A stretch of DNA of 64,000 nucleotides from JAAXGX01 sp965203565 (GTDB taxonomy: Bacteria; Acidobacteriota; Vicinamibacteria; Vicinamibacterales; UBA8438): assembly GCA_965203565.1 (NCBI GenBank), contig OZ241896.1, forward strand, positions 434,001-498,000, given 5' to 3'. The notes under the pieces are model-generated. The model was given only the letters and a program-made list of their open reading frames with translations, did no database searches and was not told the origin of the DNA. Positions 16,801 to 28,800 of the stretch are shown here, one piece after another (position 1 is the first letter of the stretch; the number at the start of each line of letters is the position of its first letter). The position numbers and the translations under genes are program-made.

Positions 16801-19800
16801 GCATCCGGACAGACGGCACGCTGCTGGGTTTTCCGCAGTGATATGCTGCGGCCTCATTGAAGCGTGGCGCGCACCAGTGACGGCTTGGTCGTCAAGCGGC
16901 GTTTTCCGCAGTGATATGCTGCGGCCTCATTGAAGCGTGCGCCTGCAGACGGATGCCCGCATCACCGATCCGACGTTTTCCGCAGTGATATGCTGCGGCC
17001 TCATTGAAGCCGCTGGGCGGGCGTCAGGCGCCCGCCGGCGATGGCGGGTTTTCCGCAGTGATATGCTGCGGCCTCATTGAAGCATCCATAGCGCGCTCCG
17101 CCCTGCGGGGGGCGGCGTGTTTTCCGCAGTGATATGCTGCGGCCTCATTGAAGCGTGCCGCCCACCAGCGCCGGGATCGCCATCGTCACGGTCGTTTTCC
17201 GCAGTGATATGCTGCGGCCTCATTGAAGCGGCGACGACCAGGGCGTGCCAGCCGACCTGCACCAGGTTTTCCGCAGTGATATGCTGCGGCCTCATTGAAG
17301 CTACCCCGGCGGCGGCGTGACCTGCGCCGCGTCCGCCGTTTTCCGCAGTGATATGCTGCGGCCTCATTGAAGCGCGGCTGCGCTCGGTCGCTTCGCCATA
17401 GACGCGGTGGTTTTCCGCAGTGATATGCTGCGGCCTCATTGAAGCGAAGGGAGGTCCCGGCGGGTGATTCTCATGACGCGGTTTTCCGCAGTGATATGCT
17501 GCGGCCTCATTGAAGCTTCAGGCGAGAGTCCGCCGTACTTCTCACGCATGGCGTTTTCCGCAGTGATATGCTGCGGCCTCATTGAAGCAAGGTTCGTGAC
17601 CTCGCCGGCGTCAAGCGTTCCTTCAGGGTTTTCCGCAGTGATATGCTGCGGCCTCATTGAAGCCAAGTACCGTCATCATCTTGCTGAGCTCGTTCTTGAA
17701 CGTTTTCCGCAGTGATATGCTGCGGCCTCATTGAAGCGCCCTCGAGCTGGCGGCTCGGCCGCACGTCCGGCCGTTTTCCGCAGTGATATGCTGCGGCCTC
17801 ATTGAAGCTTCGCCGGCGCGGGCGCGCCGTGGCGGCGGCCTCATAGTTTTCCGCAGTGATATGCTGCGGCCTCATTGAAGCGCGCGCTCGGCGGCGCCGA
17901 GCTCCGTCGATAATCGGCGTTTTCCGCAGTGATATGCTGCGGCCTCATTGAAGCGGGAGGGACACGGATTCGAGGCTCCCCGCGTAGCCGCGTTTTCCGC
18001 AGTGATATGCTGCGGCCTCATTGAAGCCTGCTAGCGAGCAGCCCTTTAGGTTAGTATACCACCCCGTTTTCCGCAGTGATATGCTGCGGCCTCATTGAAG
18101 CGCGGCGGCGGAAGCGGCGCAAGCTTAGCGGGCGGCGTTTTCCGCAGTGATATGCTGCGGCCTCATTGAAGCACCGAGGCCGCAGCGTGGCTGCGGCGCC
18201 AGAACGCTCGTTTTCCGCAGTGATATGCTGCGGCCTCATTGAAGCAGCATCTGGCTCAGATCGAGCAGGTACCACGGCGTCGTTTTCCGCAGTGATATGC
18301 TGCGGCCTCATTGAAGCTCGACGGAGCCCGGCGCCGGCGGGCGCGAGAAGCTGGAGTTTTCCGCAGTGATATGCTGCGGCCTCATTGAAGCGTATCCGCC
18401 GGCCGCCCACGGCCGGCGGTGCAGGAGTTTTCCGCAGTGATATGCTGCGGCCTCATTGAAGCGCGCATTCGTTGTAGCTCTTCCCAAGCTCGAGCATCGC
18501 GTTTTCCGCAGTGATATGCTGCGGCCTCATTGAAGCCGCGCGCAGGCGGACGAGCTCGCCCGGCTCGTGCGGGTTTTCCGCAGTGATATGCTGCGGCCTC
18601 ATTGAAGCGAGGGGGGGGGGGGGGGCTGCTGGGGGGGATGAGATCGAGTTTTCCGCAGTGATATGCTGCGGCCTCATTGAAGCCTGCGCTCGAAGGTCCG
18701 GGCGGCCGACGCGATGAGCGTTTTCCGCAGTGATATGCTGCGGCCTCATTGAAGCTGCGCGCGGACCACCACCCGCCGCGCCTGGGTCTCCGGTTTTCCG
18801 CAGTGATATGCTGCGGCCTCATTGAAGCTTGCTGAACGAGATTAGCCAGTATGTATGGGATGAGAGTTTTCCGCAGTGATATGCTGCGGCCTCATTGAAG
18901 CGAGGCGGTCGCGCAGCTGCAGGCGCTGGGGCTGCGCGTTTTCCGCAGTGATATGCTGCGGCCTCATTGAAGCGTCCGGCGGGCCGGCCGAGCCCGGTCG
19001 GCGCCGCCGTTTTCCGCAGTGATATGCTGCGGCCTCATTGAAGCGACGGTTCGTTCGATGTCGAGTCGTCGTCGTTCGCCGGGCGTTTTCCGCAGTGATA
19101 TGCTGCGGCCTCATTGAAGCGGCCCCACGACGCGAGCGTTCTGGCGCCGCAGCCACGCGTTTTCCGCAGTGATATGCTGCGGCCTCATTGAAGCGCCGTG
19201 TATGGCGACCCGGGCGGCTACACCGTGGTGCGTTTTCCGCAGTGATATGCTGCGGCCTCATTGAAGCTCTTTTATCCTCCGCCGCGTCGTGTGGCGCGGC
19301 GGCGTTTTCCGCAGTGATATGCTGCGGCCTCATTGAAGCGCGTTCAGGACGCCGATCGCCAGATTCTCGACCGTCCGTTTTCCGCAGTGATATGCTGCGG
19401 CCTCATTGAAGCCTGGGCAGGGGTTGCTCCTTTCGGCGCCGCACTGGATCGTTTTCCGCAGTGATATGCTGCGGCCTCATTGAAGCACGCGGATGCAGGC
19501 CGAGCAGGCAGAGGCGCGCGCGTTTTCCGCAGTGATATGCTGCGGCCTCATTGAAGCTCGGGGGCGGCGACGCGGGTGGCCACGGCGATCGCCGTTTTCC
19601 GCAGTGATATGCTGCGGCCTCATTGAAGCCCCCGGGCGCGCTTCAGGTCCCGGTCGAACTGCGCGTGTTTTCCGCAGTGATATGCTGCGGCCTCATTGAA
19701 GCAACAAGAGCGCGCGAAAAGCGCGCTCCTGCGACGGGAGTTTTCCGCAGTGATATGCTGCGGCCTCATTGAAGCGCCGCCTCGGCGACGTCGTGGGCGG

Positions 19801-22800
19801 CGTCGGGCGCGGCGTTTTCCGCAGTGATATGCTGCGGCCTCATTGAAGCGTATTGTGCGGCATGGACATGGAGATCCGAGTCGAGTTTTCCGCAGTGATA
19901 TGCTGCGGCCTCATTGAAGCTCCAACCTACTGAGCGGCCTGCGGCGCACGACTTCGTGTTTTCCGCAGTGATATGCTGCGGCCTCATTGAAGCGCCTCGC
20001 ATCGGTGGAACGACGAGGTGGTATCTCTGGGTTTTCCGCAGTGATATGCTGCGGCCTCATTGAAGCGGGCGATGATGGTGACATGATGGTCGTCGATCTG
20101 TATGTTTTCCGCAGTGATATGCTGCGGCCTCATTGAAGCAGCACCATCGCGCTGCCGACGCTGCCGACGGGCGGGAGTTTTCCGCAGTGATATGCTGCGG
20201 CCTCATTGAAGCGACGGCGTGCGCAAGATCATCAGCGACACCGGCGTCGTGTTTTCCGCAGTGATATGCTGCGGCCTCATTGAAGCCTTCGGCGTCTCTG
20301 CGATGGCTTGCCGGCCGGCTCCGGTGTTTTCCGCAGTGATATGCTGCGGCCTCATTGAAGCTCATTGTCCCCTCCAGGGCTTGCCCGCCGGACCATCCGT
20401 TTTCCGCAGTGATATGCTGCGGCCTCATTGAAGCCGCGCCGTGAGCGTGAGGTCGTGGTGGCCCGCCGCCGTTTTCCGCAGTGATATGCTGCGGCCTCAT
20501 TGAAGCAGCGCCGCGCTGACGGCCGCCGTCAGCGCGGTCTCGGGCGTTTTCCGCAGTGATATGCTGCGGCCTCATTGAAGCCAGCACCGGCCGGCCGCGC
20601 AGCCACACCCGGATCTCCGTTTTCCGCAGTGATATGCTGCGGCCTCATTGAAGCCCTACGGCCGGGGATGGGAATGGAGGGCATGATGCCTGTTTTCCGC
20701 AGTGATATGCTGCGGCCTCATTGAAGCACCACCGTCGACTCCGCCGCCGCCGTCGCCGCCGTCGTGTTTTCCGCAGTGATATGCTGCGGCCTCATTGAAG
20801 CACGAGCGATCCGAGTCGGTGCGGGCGGTCCGACGCGGGTTTTCCGCAGTGATATGCTGCGGCCTCATTGAAGCCGCGACGCCTACGATCAGGCCGATTT
20901 CACGATGGAGTTTTCCGCAGTGATATGCTGCGGCCTCATTGAAGCACACACCGGACATGGGCGCGTATACTCCGGACATGATGTTTTCCGCAGTGATATG
21001 CTGCGGCCTCATTGAAGCGTTCCGCTCCGGCGCTTGGGCTGCGACGCTCCGGCGTTTTCCGCAGTGATATGCTGCGGCCTCATTGAAGCAGGGGCGGGAT
21101 AAAAAAGCCTGATATGCGTCCTCGGTTTTCCGCAGTGATATGCTGCGGCCTCATTGAAGCTTCATCGGGTGTCCGCCCGAGCTGCTGCCCGGTAGCGTTT
21201 TCCGCAGTGATATGCTGCGGCCTCATTGAAGCACCTCGGCGTCGGCGCCGCCGCCGGCGCCGTGGATGTTTTCCGCAGTGATATGCTGCGGCCTCATTGA
21301 AGCACTGTGGAGCGCCGGCCAGTCTGCGGCTTCGCCGGCGTTTTCCGCAGTGATATGCTGCGGCCTCATTGAAGCAATGAGGCCGCGCCGGTCCGGAAAC
21401 TCAGAGCAATTGTTTTCCGCAGTGATATGCTGCGGCCTCATTGAAGCGAATCGCCAGGTCACTTCGGCGCCGGGCCAGACGATGTTTTCCGCAGTGATAT
21501 GCTGCGGCCTCATTGAAGCCCGGGACGGCCGGTCCGGACGGGCTCCGGCAGCCGGGGTTTTCCGCAGTGATATGCTGCGGCCTCATTGAAGCGTGTAGAC
21601 GCTCGACGTGCGGCCGGTCGGCTCGGTGGTTTTCCGCAGTGATATGCTGCGGCCTCATTGAAGCTTGTGGAATTTTGTATTCAGTCTTAGGCATTTCTAT
21701 TACACGTTTTCCGCAGTGATATGCTGCGGCCTCATTGAAGCAGCCCAGGCGAATTACAGGTTGTATCTAAGAATACGCGTTTTCCGCAGTGATATGCTGC
21801 GGCCTCATTGAAGCCCGCCGCGATGCGCGCATCCACCTGCGGACCGCCGAGTTTTCCGCAGTGATATGCTGCGGCCTCATTGAAGCACGGCGCTCGAGGC
21901 CGCGTACGCGGATTTTCTCTCCCGTTTTCCGCAGTGATATGCTGCGGCCTCATTGAAGCGTCGGCGCGGACCCGAACGCCTCCTGCCAATCCGTCGGGTT
22001 TTCCGCAGTGATATGCTGCGGCCTCATTGAAGCTATCCGCCGGCCGCCCACGGCCGGCGGTGCAGGACGAGTTTTCCGCAGTGATATGCTGCGGCCTCAT
22101 TGAAGCCGCCCCGGCGGGCGCGCGCAGATCTCCCACGCCGGGTTTTCCGCAGTGATATGCTGCGGCCTCATTGAAGCGAGCTCGCGATTGAGGAGAGGAC
22201 GGCGAAGTGCGACCCAGTTTTCCGCAGTGATATGCTGCGGCCTCATTGAAGCTATATGACCCGTCCCAGTGCCGCACCATCTCCACCCGTTTTCCGCAGT
22301 GATATGCTGCGGCCTCATTGAAGCGTCGGCGGGCGCTGGCGTACGGTGACCGCCGACGTGCGGTTTTCCGCAGTGATATGCTGCGGCCTCATTGAAGCTC
22401 TACACGAAAAAGTAGAACAATTGAAAGAAGAAATAAGTTTTCCGCAGTGATATGCTGCGGCCTCATTGAAGCAACGAGGCCTCCTGGAAGCTCTCCAGGT
22501 CGCCGAGCGTTTTCCGCAGTGATATGCTGCGGCCTCATTGAAGCGCCTGCAGCCTCTGGCGGCCGCGCCACGGCTGGTACGTTTTCCGCAGTGATATGCT
22601 GCGGCCTCATTGAAGCCGGACGTGCGCCCGGAACCGGTAAAGGCTGGCGTATCGTTTTCCGCAGTGATATGCTGCGGCCTCATTGAAGCGCCATGCAGCC
22701 CGCGCACCTGGGACGCGGCACGGGCACGTTTTCCGCAGTGATATGCTGCGGCCTCATTGAAGCGGCCCGGCCGCCGTCCACGGTCGCCGGGCTGCAGGTG

Positions 22801-25800
22801 CGTTTTCCGCAGTGATATGCTGCGGCCTCATTGAAGCACTCCAAGCCACGGCCCTGCCATTACACGCGATGGGATGTTTTCCGCAGTGATATGCTGCGGC
22901 CTCATTGAAGCAACTGCACAATGTGCAAGAGCAGGGCCAGCCGCGGGGTTTTCCGCAGTGATATGCTGCGGCCTCATTGAAGCGCGAGCTCGTCGGCCTC
23001 GGGGCGATCCTCGGGGGGCGGTTTTCCGCAGTGATATGCTGCGGCCTCATTGAAGCCGCCGGCATGGGGAGTACATCATCCGCGTCGGCGTGCGCGTTTT
23101 CCGCAGTGATATGCTGCGGCCTCATTGAAGCGGAGCCCGGGCCGCGCCGCGCCGCGCCTGGCGTTCGAGTTTTCCGCAGTGATATGCTGCGGCCTCATTG
23201 AAGCATCGGGGGCGGCAGCGCCTGGATCCGGCCCATCCGGTTTTCCGCAGTGATATGCTGCGGCCTCATTGAAGCCCGGGCAGGAGTCCGGCCGCCGGAG
23301 CGGCGCCTGAGGTTTTCCGCAGTGATATGCTGCGGCCTCATTGAAGCAGCCCGGCGGCATCGGGGATGTCGCCGGGCGACCAGGGTTTTCCGCAGTGATA
23401 TGCTGCGGCCTCATTGAAGCGTCGGCCGCCCGATCGGGGCCGAGCGCGTCGACCCAGTTTTCCGCAGTGATATGCTGCGGCCTCATTGAAGCGTGCTGCT
23501 GCTGCTGCTGCTGCTGCTGCTGAGAAGAGTGGTTTTCCGCAGTGATATGCTGCGGCCTCATTGAAGCGCGATCAGGGTCCCCAGGTCCGCCCCCGCCGCC
23601 CCGTGTTTTCCGCAGTGATATGCTGCGGCCTCATTGAAGCGGCACTGGAGTTCGTATTTCATGCAGACTCATTATTCTTGTTTTCCGCAGTGATATGCTG
23701 CGGCCTCATTGAAGCTCCTCGGTCGCATCTAGCAAACATGGGCTCTCGCCCGTTTTCCGCAGTGATATGCTGCGGCCTCATTGAAGCTAGTCGCCGCCGC
23801 GCCACACGACGCGGCGGAGGAGTTTTCCGCAGTGATATGCTGCGGCCTCATTGAAGCACCGCCGCCTCCGGCGGTGAGCTATCGGCCCTGGACGTTTTCC
23901 GCAGTGATATGCTGCGGCCTCATTGAAGCGTAATGAGCATCCTTTCCGTATCACCGGCATTACTCGTTTTCCGCAGTGATATGCTGCGGCCTCATTGAAG
24001 CTTCTTCATCCGCCCTTCACGTCCCCCCTCGGGTCGTGTTTTCCGCAGTGATATGCTGCGGCCTCATTGAAGCGATCGAGATCTGCGGCGGGCGCGAGGG
24101 AAGCTGAAGCGGTTTTCCGCAGTGATATGCTGCGGCCTCATTGAAGCCCTGGTGGTCTCCCCGTCGTCCCATCCGCCGCCGCCGTTTTCCGCAGTGATAT
24201 GCTGCGGCCTCATTGAAGCCCGATCAGGGTCCCCAGGTCCTCCCCCGCCGCCCCGTACGTTTTCCGCAGTGATATGCTGCGGCCTCATTGAAGCACAGTG
24301 GATGGCCCGCGCGGATGGTCCGGCGGGCCCTGGTTTTCCGCAGTGATATGCTGCGGCCTCATTGAAGCTTTTGGTATTATGCGGCATGGAAATCCGAATC
24401 CGAGGTTTTCCGCAGTGATATGCTGCGGCCTCATTGAAGCGAATTGTTGGACTAGTTACAGAAGGCGTATGCATTACGTTTTCCGCAGTGATATGCTGCG
24501 GCCTCATTGAAGCATGCTGATGAGTAAGAAGTTTCTGAATTGCTTGTGGTTGTTTTCCGCAGTGATATGCTGCGGCCTCATTGAAGCATACTAACAGCCC
24601 TTCGGGAAGTATGTTATTCCTTGTTTTCCGCAGTGATATGCTGCGGCCTCATTGAAGCTGCGCCGGCGCGGGCGCGCCGTGGCGGCGGCCTCATAGTTTT
24701 CCGCAGTGATATGCTGCGGCCTCATTGAAGCAGGTTTGCGAAAGATCGGGGCGCTAGTGATGCGAGAGGTTTTCCGCAGTGATATGCTGCGGCCTCATTG
24801 AAGCAGGCTCTCGATCGAGATGGAGGCGGAGGCGGACAGTTTTCCGCAGTGATATGCTGCGGCCTCATTGAAGCCTCGGCGCGCGCGTGAACTGGCTGTT
24901 GCGCCATCGTGTTTTCCGCAGTGATATGCTGCGGCCTCATTGAAGCCGGATCAGCATCACACCGCCTCCCCGTCGTGACAGCGTTTTCCGCAGTGATATG
25001 CTGCGGCCTCATTGAAGCCTGTCCGCCTCCGCCTCTCGGCCCATCTCGATCGAGTTTTCCGCAGTGATATGCTGCGGCCTCATTGAAGCATATAGTTTTC
25101 TATCGATTTTACCGTAGAGTATTCTAGTTTTCCGCAGTGATATGCTGCGGCCTCATTGAAGCGGCGGGATTCGATTTTCATTTCGGAGATTTCGACCTCG
25201 TTTTCCGCAGTGATATGCTGCGGCCTCATTGAAGCGGATGCGGCCGGTGGCCGCACGCACGGCGCCGACCTGCGTTTTCCGCAGTGATATGCTGCGGCCT
25301 CATTGAAGCCGAATTTGTATTTCTGGCGGCCGGGGCGCTTTCCGGGTTTTCCGCAGTGATATGCTGCGGCCTCATTGAAGCGCCGAGCCAGGCGGATCCA
25401 GACCGCCGCCGGCCATCTAGTTTTCCGCAGTGATATGCTGCGGCCTCATTGAAGCCTGATGACGCTGGACACCGGCGCCGGGATCGTAACGTTTTCCGCA
25501 GTGATATGCTGCGGCCTCATTGAAGCTTCCGGCGCTCCGGGAGGTGACAAAGGATATCGACGCGGGTTTTCCGCAGTGATATGCTGCGGCCTCATTGAAG
25601 CGACCGGCTCGCCCGGCCGCGTGTTGCGGCGGATGCGGGTTTTCCGCAGTGATATGCTGCGGCCTCATTGAAGCCGGAACGAACCTCGCCGGCCGCGATC
25701 CCTCAGCCGGGAGTTTTCCGCAGTGATATGCTGCGGCCTCATTGAAGCCCGCCGGCGTCGGCGGTTGAGGCTGAACGGCGCCGGGTTTTCCGCAGTGATA

Positions 25801-28800
25801 TGCTGCGGCCTCATTGAAGCTCCGGACAGGGCGCCGTCAAGCGCATCGATCGCATGTTTTCCGCAGTGATATGCTGCGGCCTCATTGAAGCAAACGAAGC
25901 CCTTCTGTTATTACCAGAGAAAAGGAGTTTTCCGCAGTGATATGCTGCGGCCTCATTGAAGCGATCCGGTCCTGGCGCTGGATGACCACCTTCAAGCGTT
26001 TTCCGCAGTGATATGCTGCGGCCTCATTGAAGCGCCACCGCGCCGCAGCCCGTCGCGCAGTCCGCCGTATGTTTTCCGCAGTGATATGCTGCGGCCTCAT
26101 TGAAGCTGCAGAGTCAGATGACCGTTTGATTTTAGCGCCCCGTTTTCCGCAGTGATATGCTGCGGCCTCATTGAAGCCCGACTGGACAAAAATTCGTGAC
26201 TTCTATCAGGGAGAGTTTTCCGCAGTGATATGCTGCGGCCTCATTGAAGCGGCCGCCGCGGCGGCGGCGGCGGCGGCGAGAGGAAGTTTTCCGCAGTGAT
26301 ATGCTGCGGCCTCATTGAAGCATCGGCAAGATGCATGACATGGGCGTCGACCCGATGTTTTCCGCAGTGATATGCTGCGGCCTCATTGAAGCAGGTCGAC
26401 CCAGAGGTACTCCGGCGGGTTCGTCGTTCCGTTTTCCGCAGTGATATGCTGCGGCCTCATTGAAGCGAGGCGCCCGGCGGGTGGCACGACCGGTGGGTGG
26501 TGGTTTTCCGCAGTGATATGCTGCGGCCTCATTGAAGCACGACTTTTCGCGCCGCGGCATCCAGCGTCGGCGGCACCGTTTTCCGCAGTGATATGCTGCG
26601 GCCTCATTGAAGCTCGCCGACGAACTCGATCTGCATGCCGTCCGGGAGAAGTTTTCCGCAGTGATATGCTGCGGCCTCATTGAAGCTTGGTAGTGCGTTG
26701 TCTGGTAGTTCAATGAGATTGGGCGTTTTCCGCAGTGATATGCTGCGGCCTCATTGAAGCCACAGTAAAAGTCAAGTCATCATAGCCAAACTTTCCAAGT
26801 TTTCCGCAGTGATATGCTGCGGCCTCATTGAAGCATTCTTCCATCAGGGTCACCACCTAACGGGTGTGTGAGTTTTCCGCAGTGATATGCTGCGGCCTCA
26901 TTGAAGCTGTGTTTCGGTCGAAAAGGCTGTCAGAATCAGTAAAGTTTTCCGCAGTGATATGCTGCGGCCTCATTGAAGCCGGCACGATCCCGCCGGATGG
27001 CGGCCGTGCCTGCGCGTTTTCCGCAGTGATATGCTGCGGCCTCATTGAAGCGTTTCACCATTCACAATGAATGGTTCCACCGTCGCGTGTTTTCCGCAGT
27101 GATATGCTGCGGCCTCATTGAAGCGATGTAGAAGCTTTTATGGATACTGATGCAATACAAGTTTTCCGCAGTGATATGCTGCGGCCTCATTGAAGCGGCC
27201 AGCCCGACAGCTCACACATTGCCGGCCATTGCGTTTTCCGCAGTGATATGCTGCGGCCTCATTGAAGCTGCTTGTGACTCTCTGTAATTCTCCGCAGACA
27301 GTGAAGTTTTCCGCAGTGATATGCTGCGGCCTCATTGAAGCTGATGCTTCTACGTTCATTGAGTGGGGAGTCTGGTGGTTTTCCGCAGTGATATGCTGCG
27401 GCCTCATTGAAGCTATATGTTTGCCGGAGGCAAACTTTTGGTTTTTACCGCGTTTTCCGCAGTGATATGCTGCGGCCTCATTGAAGCATGGCGAACACGC
27501 CCGAGACGGCGCGCGCGGAGGGCGACGTTTTCCGCAGTGATATGCTGCGGCCTCATTGAAGCTCTTGTAAAGAATTTATGGTCAAAGGCAATTTTTAAGT
27601 TTTCCGCAGTGATATGCTGCGGCCTCATTGAAGCTCAGCATCATCAGGAACTTATCGCAGAGCATCAGCCCATGTTTTCCGCAGTGATATGCTGCGGCCT
27701 CATTGAAGCAGCCCGCTCGACCCCGACCAGGCCATTGCCTCCTGCTGTTTTCCGCAGTGATATGCTGCGGCCTCATTGAAGCTGGAGGACTGGCGGGCGG
27801 TTTCAGGACCATCTGGCAGTTTTCCGCAGTGATATGCTGCGGCCTCATTGAAGCTAGCGCTGCGCGGAAACGAACCCCTGCTCGTTCGCCCGGTTTTCCG
27901 CAGTGATATGCTGCGGCCTCATTGAAGCCTCCGCCGGCGATAAGAGGGGTTCGCGCTCACTGGCCGTTTTCCGCAGTGATATGCTGCGGCCTCATTGAAG
28001 CGACATCATCCCGCCCATGCCCTGCATCCGGCCCTCTAGTTTTCCGCAGTGATATGCTGCGGCCTCATTGAAGCCGCCCCGCGATCCCGTGGCATGTCGG
28101 CGCGCACGTGGTTTTCCGCAGTGATATGCTGCGGCCTCATTGAAGCAACAGCATGTTGAAAACCTGTTAACGATTTCCCTGGAGTTTTCCGCAGTGATAT
28201 GCTGCGGCCTCATTGAAGCCATCCCACTCGGCGGCCGGTCGCGCCCAGTGGACGCGTTTTCCGCAGTGATATGCTGCGGCCTCATTGAAGCGGAGCGCGG
28301 CCGGTTCCGGCGGCTCAACGATCAGGAGCTGTTTTCCGCAGTGATATGCTGCGGCCTCATTGAAGCGGCGGCGCCGAAGTCTGCGCCGCCCGGATGGCCG
28401 CCTGTTTTCCGCAGTGATATGCTGCGGCCTCATTGAAGCCTGTCATGACCGAGCCGCCCGCCCCGACCGCCGCCGGTTTTCCGCAGTGATATGCTGCGGC
28501 CTCATTGAAGCGTCGTCGCCGCCGGCGAGCACCAGCTCCTCCTCGACGTTTTCCGCAGTGATATGCTGCGGCCTCATTGAAGCCGGAACGAACCTCGCGG
28601 CGCTCCGGCGCTCCGGCCGGCAGGTTTTCCGCAGTGATATGCTGCGGCCTCATTGAAGCCTCCATCAGGAACCGGTTCAAGCGCCACTCAGAATCGTTTT
28701 CCGCAGTGATATGCTGCGGCCTCATTGAAGCGAGCTCGTCGACGACGCCAGCGACGCCGGCGTCCTGCGCGTTTTCCGCAGTGATATGCTGCGGCCTCAT

